The notes under the pieces are model-generated. The model was not told the DNA's origin. It saw only the letters and a list, made by a program, of their open reading frames with translations, and ran no database searches. DNA of 64,000 nt from Tritrichomonas musculus (Eukaryota > Parabasalia > Tritrichomonadida > Tritrichomonadidae): contig JAPFFF010000052.1 in NCBI GenBank assembly GCA_039105265.1, forward strand, positions 124,001 through 188,000, written 5' to 3'. This document shows positions 20,914-29,018 of this stretch, piece by piece; position 1 is the stretch's first letter; every line of letters starts with the position of its first letter. The position numbers and the translations under genes are program-made.

Positions 20914-23900
20914 ACCTAAGAGTACGTGCAAATTTAGGTAAGTTGGTTTGTTGAAATGTCTTTGACTTCCTGAATGCATTCGAACCATCCAACAAATCAA
21001 ATGTCATACTTTCTCCTTTGTACATCCTTTCATAGAGTTCTTCAATTGTGATATCCATCCTTTTGCACTTGTTGAGAATAACTTGTTTTGGAATTCCTTT
21101 GAGTCTAATATGATATCCTTCATTTCCTTGTTCATCAACCAAGATATCGAGGTAGCTCTTTTTACCAAGTGCAATGAGTTTTCTTGAGTGTATTTCCCCT
21201 TGACTACCTTCGAACTCATCAAAGTCATTATGAAACTGACACATATTTTTTCCAATAAGAGGTTGATGATACTTGAACTGGAATAAGTCAGCTATCCTTG
21301 GTACATCTTTTTCAAGTACATGCATACTATCAGTATCTTGATAAAAGATAGGTATACCTGCTTGCTCAGCTGTAGCCATAACCCTGTTCATTAAGTGCTT
21401 ACTCCAAGAGAGAACGCTTGCACCAAATTGAGGTAGGTTGAAATGGTCATTAATTGGTTTCAACTTCTTGACATAGCACTTATCAATATTAGCATCTTCA
21501 ACAACCTCCTTGATAAAGTTATAGTTCCTCCAGAGGTACTTGTATAGTTGGCTTTTTGGTACTGTCTTGGTTTCAGTCTTTGTTGCTTTCAATATTGACT
21601 TGCCATATATGGAGTTGAGGAGGAGCTTTATTGTTTGTTCAAGAGGGTTCTTTTGCTTTTTATAACTTGCCCTGAGATTAAAGAGCTTCTCAATGAACTC
21701 ATTGATTTTCTTGTTAAATCCTTCATCAAAGTAATAGCCACGTATTAACTCATATTCAACATCATAAAATTCGAACAAGTCCATGAGACCTACTTTATCG
21801 ATATAATAATGGTCAACAAGGAAATTGCCGAATATTTTACTACCTGCTTCATTCCTTGTAAATACTTGTCCAAATTTATATGGCTCTTTTGATTTACATT
21901 CGAGTTTCTTGATGTTGACTTCGATAAAGAATGTATCATATTGCATAAGTTGTTCATGTGTTGTACCTTGTGGTATTACTTTAGGTCTTCCTAATGGTAT
22001 ACCATCCATAACATACATTGCAGATGGATATAAGCTAACTGCATCAAAGTCTTGTATCTTTCCTTCGATGTATTGCTTTTCATTACCTGCTGTCATTGTT
22101 CTTCCACCAGAGACACATCGTTGTATGAAGTCTTGACACTTACCTGATAGTTCATAACATCCATCAAAGCAACCATATTTCTTGGCAAAGCAGTATCCAA
22201 TAGCACTTATAGATATAAAATCATGAACACCATACATATCTGTCTTTGTTTCTTTAAAGACTGCTTTCAGGTCTTCATTAAATTTTTCCATTCCCTTCAT
22301 CAAAACAATACAGTCCTTGAAACAATAGAAGATGGCATATTTAATGATGTCGATTTTGCCATCATTATAACAATTTGCAATTTTTGCATTTTCAATAATC
22401 TGCTTGCAGTTTGCATCAAGTTGTGCTTTCGATAACTTATCTGCATTTTCATCGATGTATTGCTGTTGGAACTCAGTAGCATCAACAATTCTTCTTTGTA
22501 TGTTCTCTTGTGTATATAGCTTATATGCCATGACTTCCTTGTGAACATTGAGGTTGAACATTGTAGCAAATTTACTTAATGCTTGAGGTATTATACTATA
22601 TGAGTTCCTGAATGTTAATCTCTTTTTGACTTTCCTTGTACCTTCTTCGAATAATGTCATGATGATTTGCAACACAGTTCCACTTCGTTCTGTTATCTGT
22701 GTATCCCATCCAGGTGTGTTAATGAAAAAACATGCATCATACTTGAGGTTGTGAAAATATGTTAATGAGCCACTCCATAAATAATTCAAGAGCTTCTGTC
22801 CACAATCTTCACCTTGAATAGATATTTTATGTATGTTGGCTTTATCTCGAAAGATCGTACAATTGAGATATGGTATATGTGGACTGACTGTAGAGTTTGT
22901 TTCGAAGTCGCTATAATAAATCCTTGACCATGTATTTTGTTTCTTTTTATTATTTTCAATGAGTCTTGTACATTGTTCTGCATTATATTCGAGACTTACA
23001 TAGTCATTAACATGTTCATATTCAGTTGTGTTGATAATATCCATTTCGCATGCTTTGATTTCTTCAAATAGATGTAACTCAAACATCTTTTGGAAAAAGG
23101 TTATTGGTTTGATTCCTTCAGCATTATAGTCTTTGACAGTCTTTCTGTTACTATGTAATCTTTCTATCTTACATCTTTTTTCAAAAGGCATATATGCAAA
23201 TGTTCTATCAAGTTCTTCATAGTGTCGAAGATAGAATAATGTACAAGGTATGTTCTTATTGAGCATATAATGGTCTTTGAACAATATCAGGTTAACTTCT
23301 CTTTGAAAATCAACAGACCATTTTTTCTTTCTGGTGTTGATTCTTGTTTCATACTTGTATTTATCAGGTTGTTCAACAATTCTAATGATACTAAAATTGC
23401 ACTTGAACTTTTTAGCTACTTCTTCTATCTTGTTATTGGGTATGGTTCTTGTTTGAACAAAAAATCGTAAGTCATCTATTTCATCATCAGTGAACACACC
23501 GGATTGTATACAAGCATATACAAAACAATTATCTCTGTAGTTCTCTTTCCTTACCTCATGAAAGATTTGGTATGTAGATAAGTCTATAGGTGATAGATTG
23601 ATGTATGGGAAAAAACTACCTTCTGGTGTATTTCGATAGTCTTCATCAATTTCGACTTCATCATCATAGAATTCATGAGTATCCATATCTTGCATCTTGG
23701 TTCTAAAATGAACACCATCATTTGTTTTGTTCATGTCAATAAATTGTACCTCATATCGAACTGGAATGAACATGTTTGAGATATATGGATTAGTGTCTGA
23801 CTGGTCTTCACTTAAATCAAGTTCTCCTGTTATATGACCTAATGTACTTTCGAAGTTGTGCTTATCACTGAGTGTGAAGTACTTATAAGTTCCATCAAGT

Positions 23901-24190
23901 GCAATTGCTTTAACAATAGGTCTTCCAACATTTTTCTTTTTATGTATCTGTCGTAGTGCTTCCGTAAATGCATACCTCTTATATTCATCTTGATTGATGT
24001 CTGTAGCAAAACCAATACCTTGTCCTGCAGGAATCATGAGCTTCCTCATTTCTTCTTTAAATTTATCTTTCTTTTGGTATTGTTTTGCACGTCGATTATA
24101 TTCACGACGAAACTGTGATTTTGTATCAGCATAGACATCTCCAATAGCATCTAAAAAATTATCTTCAATGTCCTTATTCATGTTTAACAT
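20906..24190 (-). CDS. polB: Protein-primed family B DNA polymerase
   Basis: 1094 residues from ATG 24190. The 3'-5' exonuclease motifs are YSDFE (about 427), FHNLKYDA (about 481) and YCFKDC (about 623). The polymerase motifs are DFDAVSLYPS (motif A, about 715), LLLNSIYGKS (motif B, about 857) and YQDTDSMHV (motif C, about 951). These define the replicative polymerase of Mavericks and adenoviruses, which starts on a terminal protein. The N-terminal 400 residues hold a separate unit with DNCFVYA near 223 and DHYML near 312, a Cys/His pair spaced as in OTU/papain-like proteases (inference). A TCACTTTTA initiator-like box lies at 24195-24203. Confidence 0.95.
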   Translation of the reverse strand: MLNMNKDIEDNFLDAIGDVYADTKSQFRREYNRRAKQYQKKDKFKEEMRKLMIPAGQGIGFATDINQDEYKRYAFTEALRQIHKKKNVGRPIVKAIALDGTYKYFTLSDKHNFESTLGHITGELDLSEDQSDTNPYISNMFIPVRYEVQFIDMNKTNDGVHFRTKMQDMDTHEFYDDEVEIDEDYRNTPEGSFFPYINLSPIDLSTYQIFHEVRKENYRDNCFVYACIQSGVFTDDEIDDLRFFVQTRTIPNNKIEEVAKKFKCNFSIIRIVEQPDKYKYETRINTRKKKWSVDFQREVNLILFKDHYMLNKNIPCTLFYLRHYEELDRTFAYMPFEKRCKIERLHSNRKTVKDYNAEGIKPITFFQKMFELHLFEEIKACEMDIINTTEYEHVNDYVSLEYNAEQCTRLIENNKKKQNTWSRIYYSDFETNSTVSPHIPYLNCTIFRDKANIHKISIQGEDCGQKLLNYLWSGSLTYFHNLKYDACFFINTPGWDTQITERSGTVLQIIMTLFEEGTRKVKKRLTFRNSYSIIPQALSKFATMFNLNVHKEVMAYKLYTQENIQRRIVDATEFQQQYIDENADKLSKAQLDANCKQIIENAKIANCYNDGKIDIIKYAIFYCFKDCIVLMKGMEKFNEDLKAVFKETKTDMYGVHDFISISAIGYCFAKKYGCFDGCYELSGKCQDFIQRCVSGGRTMTAGNEKQYIEGKIQDFDAVSLYPSAMYVMDGIPLGRPKVIPQGTTHEQLMQYDTFFIEVNIKKLECKSKEPYKFGQVFTRNEAGSKIFGNFLVDHYYIDKVGLMDLFEFYDVEYELIRGYYFDEGFNKKINEFIEKLFNLRASYKKQKNPLEQTIKLLLNSIYGKSILKATKTETKTVPKSQLYKYLWRNYNFIKEVVEDANIDKCYVKKLKPINDHFNLPQFGASVLSWSKHLMNRVMATAEQAGIPIFYQDTDSMHVLEKDVPRIADLFQFKYHQPLIGKNMCQFHNDFDEFEGSQGEIHSRKLIALGKKSYLDILVDEQGNEGYHIRLKGIPKQVILNKCKRMDITIEELYERMYKGESMTFDLLDGSNAFRKSKTFQQTNLPKFARTLRFT

Positions 24191-24194
24191 AAAA

Positions 24195-24203
24195 TAAAAG
24201 TGA
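24195..24203 (-). promoter_or_regulatory. Initiator-like box before the polymerase gene
   Basis: TCACTTTTA on the minus strand, 5 to 13 bases before the ATG. It fits the trichomonad initiator pattern TCA-pyrimidine-(T/A). Confidence 0.45.
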
Positions 24204-24264
24204 AACGATGAAAATAAAAAACAAAGAAAAAGTTAAAAAATTAATTTTTTAGTTATGACCTATC

Positions 24265-25827
24265 TTATTGAGGGTAATCATTATCATCAATGACATTATC
24301 ATCGAGATATGGAAAATGATATTGGAACTCATTTCCTTTCAACTTCGAGTCATTTTTCCGTTCAATATCGTTCTTCTCCAATGATTCACCAAATTGCCTG
24401 ATGTAATTCAACACTTGTTTCGGTGATTGCTTCTTTCCTTTTCTCTCGAAGCTGCATGCGGTGTCCAACTTCTCTTTCTCTTCTGGTGATAAGTATGGTC
24501 GAAGACGATAAATGGAATTGGACAACTTCCATCCATAGGTCTTGAACATGTTTAACAGCTCTGGTGGTTTTTTCTTATCAATTGAGTCAATAGTGTCCAA
24601 CATGTTTTTAAGATAATCAGCTTCTACCATCATCAATTTCGATCTTGCCAACTTTTCAGTAAATGAATCATCTGTTGGAGGACCAGCTTGTTGAGCATTT
24701 TTGAGATTTGACACGTCAATCTTTAGATCGTGAATCTTGTTAATGTACTTTGCCACCTTTTTTGGACGAAGTTCCAATTTCATCAGCTCGAGTGCGTATT
24801 CGTCGGTATTATCAATGTCTTTCCTGAGTTCTTCAGCATTGTGATTGATGTCTTCAATGTGAAATTCTACACCAGTCATTCGCTCCTCCAACCTCGTTAA
24901 TCGGTCTTTCAAGTTTTCATTTTCTTCGATTAATCGTTCCATTTCTTCTCGAAAGTTGAATGGACTAACATTATCCTCCTTATAACCACTATTGGATTTC
25001 ATTTCATGATTACTTTTCGGTGGCTTATATTGTTCTCTGTGAACTGGTTCTTGTTCTTGTTCAACTTCTTCTTCTTCTTCTCCTTCTATCTTTGTTTCTT
25101 CTTTTGGATTAGAACCGAATTTTTGTTTCTCAGTAAATGCAGATGGTCTAGCGAGAACACTTGGACGTGGAGGAGGAACTTGTTGCTTAGATGGAGATGG
25201 AGGAACTTGTTGCTTAGATGGAGGTGGAGGAGGTGGAGGAACTTGTTGCATAGAAGGAGGTGGAGGAACTTTAATTATATTATATGAGCGAGGTGGTGGA
25301 AAGAATTTATTTGAAATTGGAACATATGAATTCTTCCTTCTTGCATCATCTTCTTGCTTCAATCTTGCTAATGCTTCTTCTTCTTGCTTCTTTAATTTAG
25401 CTGCTGCTTCTTCTTGCTTCTTCTTCAATCTAGCTGCTTCTTCTTCTTCTTGCTTCTTCTTCAATCTAGCTGCTTCTTCTTCTTGCTGCTTCTTTCTAGC
25501 TGCTTCTTCTTCTTCTTGCTTCTTCTTCAATCTAGCTGCTTCTTCTTCTTGCTGCTTCTTTAATTTAGCTGCTGCTTCTTCTTGCTGCTTCATGATGAGC
25601 TGTCGCATGGATTCGAGTTCTTCTGGGGACATGTTCTTGAACCAATCTACTGTGGGTGTAGCTGATGGTGCAGCTGATGGTGCAGCTGATGGTGTAGCTG
25701 ATGGTGCAGCTGATGGTTGATCTGATGGTGCAGCTGATGGTTGATCTGATAGTGCAACTGATCGACCCAATTGCTCGATTGAGTCGAATAGACTAACATC
25801 GCTGTCTGAGCTGTCGTTGTATGACAT
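24265..25827 (-). CDS. Maverick proline-rich, coiled-coil protein
   Basis: 520 residues. After an acidic start come repeats of PSAAPSATPSA, then about 100 residues of Lys/Glu/Gln/Ala-rich charged repeats (KKQEEEAARL type), then polyproline runs alternating with SKQQV, and an acidic stretch. The C-terminal 230 residues look like a long coiled coil with a compact end. The design is that of a scaffold or a tethering protein. No enzyme motif is present. The low-complexity regions are built of near-exact codon repeats, so length is likely to vary between copies. A TCATTTTTA box precedes the start at 25835-25843. Confidence 0.75.
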   Translation of the reverse strand: MSYNDSSDSDVSLFDSIEQLGRSVALSDQPSAAPSDQPSAAPSATPSAAPSAAPSATPTVDWFKNMSPEELESMRQLIMKQQEEAAAKLKKQQEEEAARLKKKQEEEEAARKKQQEEEAARLKKKQEEEEAARLKKKQEEAAAKLKKQEEEALARLKQEDDARRKNSYVPISNKFFPPPRSYNIIKVPPPPSMQQVPPPPPPPSKQQVPPSPSKQQVPPPRPSVLARPSAFTEKQKFGSNPKEETKIEGEEEEEVEQEQEPVHREQYKPPKSNHEMKSNSGYKEDNVSPFNFREEMERLIEENENLKDRLTRLEERMTGVEFHIEDINHNAEELRKDIDNTDEYALELMKLELRPKKVAKYINKIHDLKIDVSNLKNAQQAGPPTDDSFTEKLARSKLMMVEADYLKNMLDTIDSIDKKKPPELLNMFKTYGWKLSNSIYRLRPYLSPEEKEKLDTACSFERKGKKQSPKQVLNYIRQFGESLEKNDIERKNDSKLKGNEFQYHFPYLDDNVIDDNDYPQ

Positions 25828-25834
25828 ACAAGTA

Positions 25835-25843
25835 TAAAAATGA
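25835..25843 (-). promoter_or_regulatory. Initiator-like box before the coiled-coil gene
   Basis: TCATTTTTA on the minus strand, 8 to 16 bases before ATG 25827. The same box is conserved before the copy-2 gene at 60106-60114. Confidence 0.45.
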
Positions 25844-26000
25844 TCTATTTTCTAGATGATATCACTAAATTTTAAATCTCGTAGAAAAACTCGAAGGTGG
25901 ATATTTTTCTTTGAAAAAGTTAAATTCACTATAAAAATTCAAAAATTGAATTAAAAAAAATAAAATATATTGAAATTTAAAAAAAATATATTTATTAATA

Positions 26001-26009
26001 TCACTATTA
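26001..26009 (+). promoter_or_regulatory. Initiator-like box that favours the start at 26018
   Basis: TCACTATTA lies 9 to 17 bases before ATG 26018 but downstream of the in-frame ATG 25970, so the shorter protein is more likely. Confidence 0.4.
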
Positions 26010-26017
26010 TTTTATTA

Positions 26018-26443
26018 ATGATGAATGAAGAAGAAGATAAAATAGAAGATATTTTACAAAAACAAACACCTCCTAAAGATCATGATTCATTCGACTACAA
26101 AATAAATATAAACATGTCGAAAAAAATATCTCAACTAAAAGTTGAAGATGATACATCAAATTTAAGAACGATGTGTGAAAATTATGCTCATGCTCTTGAA
26201 AATGATGCACATCGACTTCGAGCAAAACAAAAAAAGAGGTATGATGAATGGTTTGATAACCTCGAGAAAGATTGTTATCCTGCAAGAGACATTGTTAACT
26301 TGTACAACATGTTCTTTGGTCATGAACTACCTATTACTCGACTTGGTTTCGGGCATCTCGATGGAACAAAGAGACACTTTACACATAAGAAAGTGAAAAG
26401 AAACAAGAAGTTCATCACAATGTACTACAAGAAAAATGAATAA
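26018..26443 (+). CDS. Small basic Maverick protein, unknown
   Basis: 141 residues from ATG 26018. A start at 25970 would add a hydrophobic leader that looks like AT-rich noise. The N-terminal third is acidic and polar, the middle helical (about residues 60-90, with KQKKRYDEWFDNLEKD), and the last 30 residues very basic (HKKVKRNKK). It may bind nucleic acid. It reads toward the 19-bp minisatellite and the next gene. The protein is unchanged in copy 2, which argues for function. Confidence 0.65.
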   Translation: MMNEEEDKIEDILQKQTPPKDHDSFDYKININMSKKISQLKVEDDTSNLRTMCENYAHALENDAHRLRAKQKKRYDEWFDNLEKDCYPARDIVNLYNMFFGHELPITRLGFGHLDGTKRHFTHKKVKRNKKFITMYYKKNE

Positions 26444-26469
26444 CTAAAAAAAATTTTTTTTTAACTATG

Positions 26470-26778
26470 TTTTTCCTCATAGGCTACCTTTTTCCTCATA
26501 AGCTACCTTTTTCCTCATAAGCTACCTTTTTCCTCATAAGCTACCTTTTTCCTCATAGGCTACCTTTTTCCTCATAAGCTACCTTTTTCCTCATAGGCTA
26601 CCTTTTTCCTCATAGGCTACCTTTTTCCTCATAGGCTACCTTTTTCCTCATAGGCTACCTTTTTCCTCATAGGCTACCTTTTTTCCTCATATAGGCTACC
26701 TTTTTCCTCATAGGCTACCTTTTTCCTCATAGGCTACCTTTTTCCTCATAGGCTACCTTTTTCCTCATAAGCTACCTA
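26470..26778. repeat. Minisatellite, 16 copies of a 19-bp unit
   Basis: The unit is TTTTTCCTCATAGGCTACC, with a G/A variant at the first base after CATA. It fills the space between two convergent genes and ends exactly at the stop codon of the basic-region gene. One unit has small insertions. The second Maverick has an array at the same place. Confidence 0.95.
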
Positions 26779-27036
26779 TTTGCTTTCATACAACATTATT
26801 TTTTCCTTCATACTTTGTAATTCTCTTTTCTTTCTTTCACGATATGCCTTTTGCTGTTGTTTACGTGCTTCATTTCGTTCTTCAACAGTTGCATACTTTT
26901 GCTTTCTACCACGTTTTTCTGTTGTTTCAGTTTTTGCAGTATCAATATTTTTGAGGTTGTCTTTACTTTTAGACTTCTTCAACTTCTTGATGATAGCTGT
27001 TTCCTTGAACTCACCCAAATCTAAATTTGCGCTCAT
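26776..27036 (-). CDS. Small basic-region (bZIP-like) Maverick protein
   Basis: 86 residues from ATG 27036. A longer frame to 27171 would overlap the divergent gene and is rejected. The N-terminal half is Lys/Glu-rich. The C-terminal half has RNEARKQQQKAYRERKKRE followed by a short helix with Leu and Met in spaced positions, resembling the basic region of bZIP factors without a full zipper. It could bind DNA and regulate the element (inference). It is identical in copy 2. Its stop codon touches the minisatellite. Confidence 0.6.
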   Translation of the reverse strand: MSANLDLGEFKETAIIKKLKKSKSKDNLKNIDTAKTETTEKRGRKQKYATVEERNEARKQQQKAYRERKKRELQSMKEKIMLYESK

Positions 27037-27095
27037 GATTTCATTCGAGATAAAAAATTGAATTATTTTTGAAAATTGAATATTTGCAAACAAAA

Positions 27096-27110
27096 TCACT
27101 TCATTTTTTA
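27096..27110 (+). promoter_or_regulatory. Initiator-like box
   Basis: TCACTTCATTTTTTA just before ATG 27113, the closest match in the window to the extended trichomonad initiator. It is conserved in copy 2 at 58840-58854. Confidence 0.5.
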
Positions 27111-27112
27111 AA

Positions 27113-27487
27113 ATGTCGCGTTCTGGAAATGACTTCAAAGAATTCCAAAAACAGCAAAAGCTAGCTATCAAAAATGCTCATGTTGAATTAGCCAATGCTA
27201 TTAAAGAGGTGATGTTTCTGTTCAACCAAAAAATAATAAACTCGACACCATCTACTGTCTGCACCATCTATGACCCTTTGATACAAGCAAACATGAACAA
27301 GATTGCTGAAGGACTTACTCAAATGAATCTCACTACCTGCGAGGTTTATCATAAAAAGATTCCTCAATCTCCAACACCAAAATCTATTGGCTTTCACGTG
27401 CCTATAGTGCCTGACTCGCAAGAGACACAAGAAGATGATGATGAAGATGATACACAAGAAGCTTCATCTCCAAAAGACAAGGAGTAA
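27113..27487 (+). CDS. Small Maverick protein, unknown, acidic tail
   Basis: 124 residues. The N-terminal 70 are helical with a regular pattern of hydrophobic residues. A Pro-rich segment follows, then an Asp/Glu run and SSPKDKE. It starts 76 bp from the divergent basic-region gene. There is no known motif. The acidic tail varies by small changes between the two Maverick copies. Confidence 0.6.
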   Translation: MSRSGNDFKEFQKQQKLAIKNAHVELANAIKEVMFLFNQKIINSTPSTVCTIYDPLIQANMNKIAEGLTQMNLTTCEVYHKKIPQSPTPKSIGFHVPIVPDSQETQEDDDEDDTQEASSPKDKE

Positions 27488-27537
27488 GAGTAAAAAATAA
27501 TTACTTCTAATTTTAAATTTTTTTATATATGTCTTTT

Positions 27538-28062
27538 TTATACTATGCAATATTTTAAGCATACATGATAATTATTAACAAGCTCATTATATTCTTTATT
27601 ATATACTTGTTTCAAGTCAATGACTACCTCTCCATTATCTTTAATAATTTTAATAGCATCTATTTTTCTTATTGGATTGCTCTTAGCTGCACAACATCCA
27701 ACATCTTCATTAAGTTGTACTTCAACCTCACTAACATGTAGTATTGCTTTGATGATGTTGCTAAGAGATTCAATAGGTACTATGATGCATTTCTTTGATA
27801 TAATGTTAGCTAGTAGTGCTTTGTCTTGATTAAGTAGTATTTGTGCATATGCTTCAAGTATAACATTACGTACATCTGGTTCAACTTCAACAGGTTCTGT
27901 TTGTACTCCAATATCTCTTGTAATAACAATGTCTTCCTTGCCATCATCTCTCTTATTAATAATAATGTTGTTGTTGATGTTAGATGTAGATGATGCAGCT
28001 GCTGATGGTTCTAAAGATACATTTGCTTGTACACCATTAGTTGTACCCCTCTTCTTAATCAT
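27538..28062 (-). CDS. Maverick protein, unknown (174 aa)
   Basis: Starts at ATG 28062, 21 bp after the preceding gene ends. The first 60 residues are low complexity (Ser, Ala, Asn) with IGVQTEP, a phrase similar to GTQTKP and GVQTDD in the protease protein. Residues 65-174 look folded, helix then strand-rich, with a CC pair and a Cys near the C-terminus. No family is recognised. The copy-2 product differs at two residues. Confidence 0.6.
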   Translation of the reverse strand: MIKKRGTTNGVQANVSLEPSAAASSTSNINNNIIINKRDDGKEDIVITRDIGVQTEPVEVEPDVRNVILEAYAQILLNQDKALLANIISKKCIIVPIESLSNIIKAILHVSEVEVQLNEDVGCCAAKSNPIRKIDAIKIIKDNGEVVIDLKQVYNKEYNELVNNYHVCLKYCIV

Positions 28063-28083
28063 TTAGGTTGGGAAAAAATAGGC

Positions 28084-28530
28084 TTAAAGTACTAAGTCTA
28101 GCTGTTCTCCAATAAACATGTCAAATGACTCAATTTGATATTTCTGCTTGAGAGCATCGATTTTTGGTTTATGACTTGTAGGAGCAGCTGCAATGGAGTA
28201 GTTGTAGTATTTGATTCCTTGATACTCTTGAGTGGTAGTGTTTCCATTTATGTAGAACTCTTCGAAATCTTCAGTTATTTTTCTCCTTGAGTTAGGCTTA
28301 ATAAATATTGAGTCAAGATCAAGTTCTTTGAGCTTATCTGGATAAAATCTGTGGTACTTGTCTTTTATCTTGATTGAGACATAAAGTACTTTACCTAAAT
28401 AGCTCCATTCTCCTACTTTCATTGGGTACTTGTCACAAAGTATCGAGAAATTACATTGTTTAGTATTTGGAGCACATTTTGCACGAAGTTCATTGACATA
28501 GTCATAGACGTTTCTTGTTGTCATTTTCAT
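28084..28530 (-). CDS. Maverick protein, unknown (148 aa)
   Basis: I chose ATG 28530 because the longer frame to 28704 lies over the next gene and would be a shadow. The protein is compact, mixed alpha/beta, rich in Lys, Tyr and Phe, with no low-complexity parts, and is identical in copy 2. It lies 25 bp after the end of the preceding gene. No known motif is seen. Conservation with neighbours on both sides suggests a core element protein. Confidence 0.65.
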   Translation of the reverse strand: MKMTTRNVYDYVNELRAKCAPNTKQCNFSILCDKYPMKVGEWSYLGKVLYVSIKIKDKYHRFYPDKLKELDLDSIFIKPNSRRKITEDFEEFYINGNTTTQEYQGIKYYNYSIAAAPTSHKPKIDALKQKYQIESFDMFIGEQLDLVL

Positions 28531-28555
28531 CTGGATAAAAAAATTCAATAAAAAA

Positions 28556-28990
28556 TTAATAGATGTTATTTTGGGTAAAGATATGCTGAGTAGGTCCATA
28601 TCGAATATCTTGTTTATTATATTCTCTTGCTCTACCTTGCATTGGTGGTTTCTCAGGCTTCTTAAGATATTTTGGTAAGAGAGGTACTGGTTTATCTTTT
28701 TCACCTATATGTCGATAAAAACCACCATCTGTAATACTAACAGGAGGTTCACGAACAGGTTTGGTTATATGTTCTCGAGTATCTGGAAATCTAACAGGGT
28801 CCTCATGTTCAATAATCTGGGTAGGTGGTCGATTAATATATGGGTTGAAGGTTACAGAATAAGTATTAGTATTACTGAACACACCAAAATGTTGAAACTC
28901 TATGTCTTTATTTTTCATAGTAGCTTCATTATACATCATACCTTCTCTTCCAACAATTTCAGCATGTGGGCTTCTATAATCATTCGACAT
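28556..28990 (-). CDS. Maverick protein, unknown, proline-rich (144 aa)
   Basis: Directly downstream of the candidate major capsid gene, 28 bp after it. Few predicted helices, many Pro, Arg and Tyr (KPVREPP, KYLKKPEKPP), so it is probably extended. It could be a cement or internal virion protein (inference from position). Copy 2 differs at two residues. Confidence 0.6.
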   Translation of the reverse strand: MSNDYRSPHAEIVGREGMMYNEATMKNKDIEFQHFGVFSNTNTYSVTFNPYINRPPTQIIEHEDPVRFPDTREHITKPVREPPVSITDGGFYRHIGEKDKPVPLLPKYLKKPEKPPMQGRAREYNKQDIRYGPTQHIFTQNNIY

Positions 28991-29018
28991 TTTCTATAAA
29001 ATAAAAATATACATCTTT

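Noticed and set aside
26470-26778. Regular array that could be taken for CRISPR
   Set aside because: Units are directly adjacent with no unique spacers, the unit is only 19 bp, and the organism is a eukaryote. It is a minisatellite.
28556-28704. Longer start for the 148-residue protein (and 57259-57432 in copy 2)
   Set aside because: The added part lies over another conserved gene in a different frame; the ATG at 28530/57433 just after that gene fits better.
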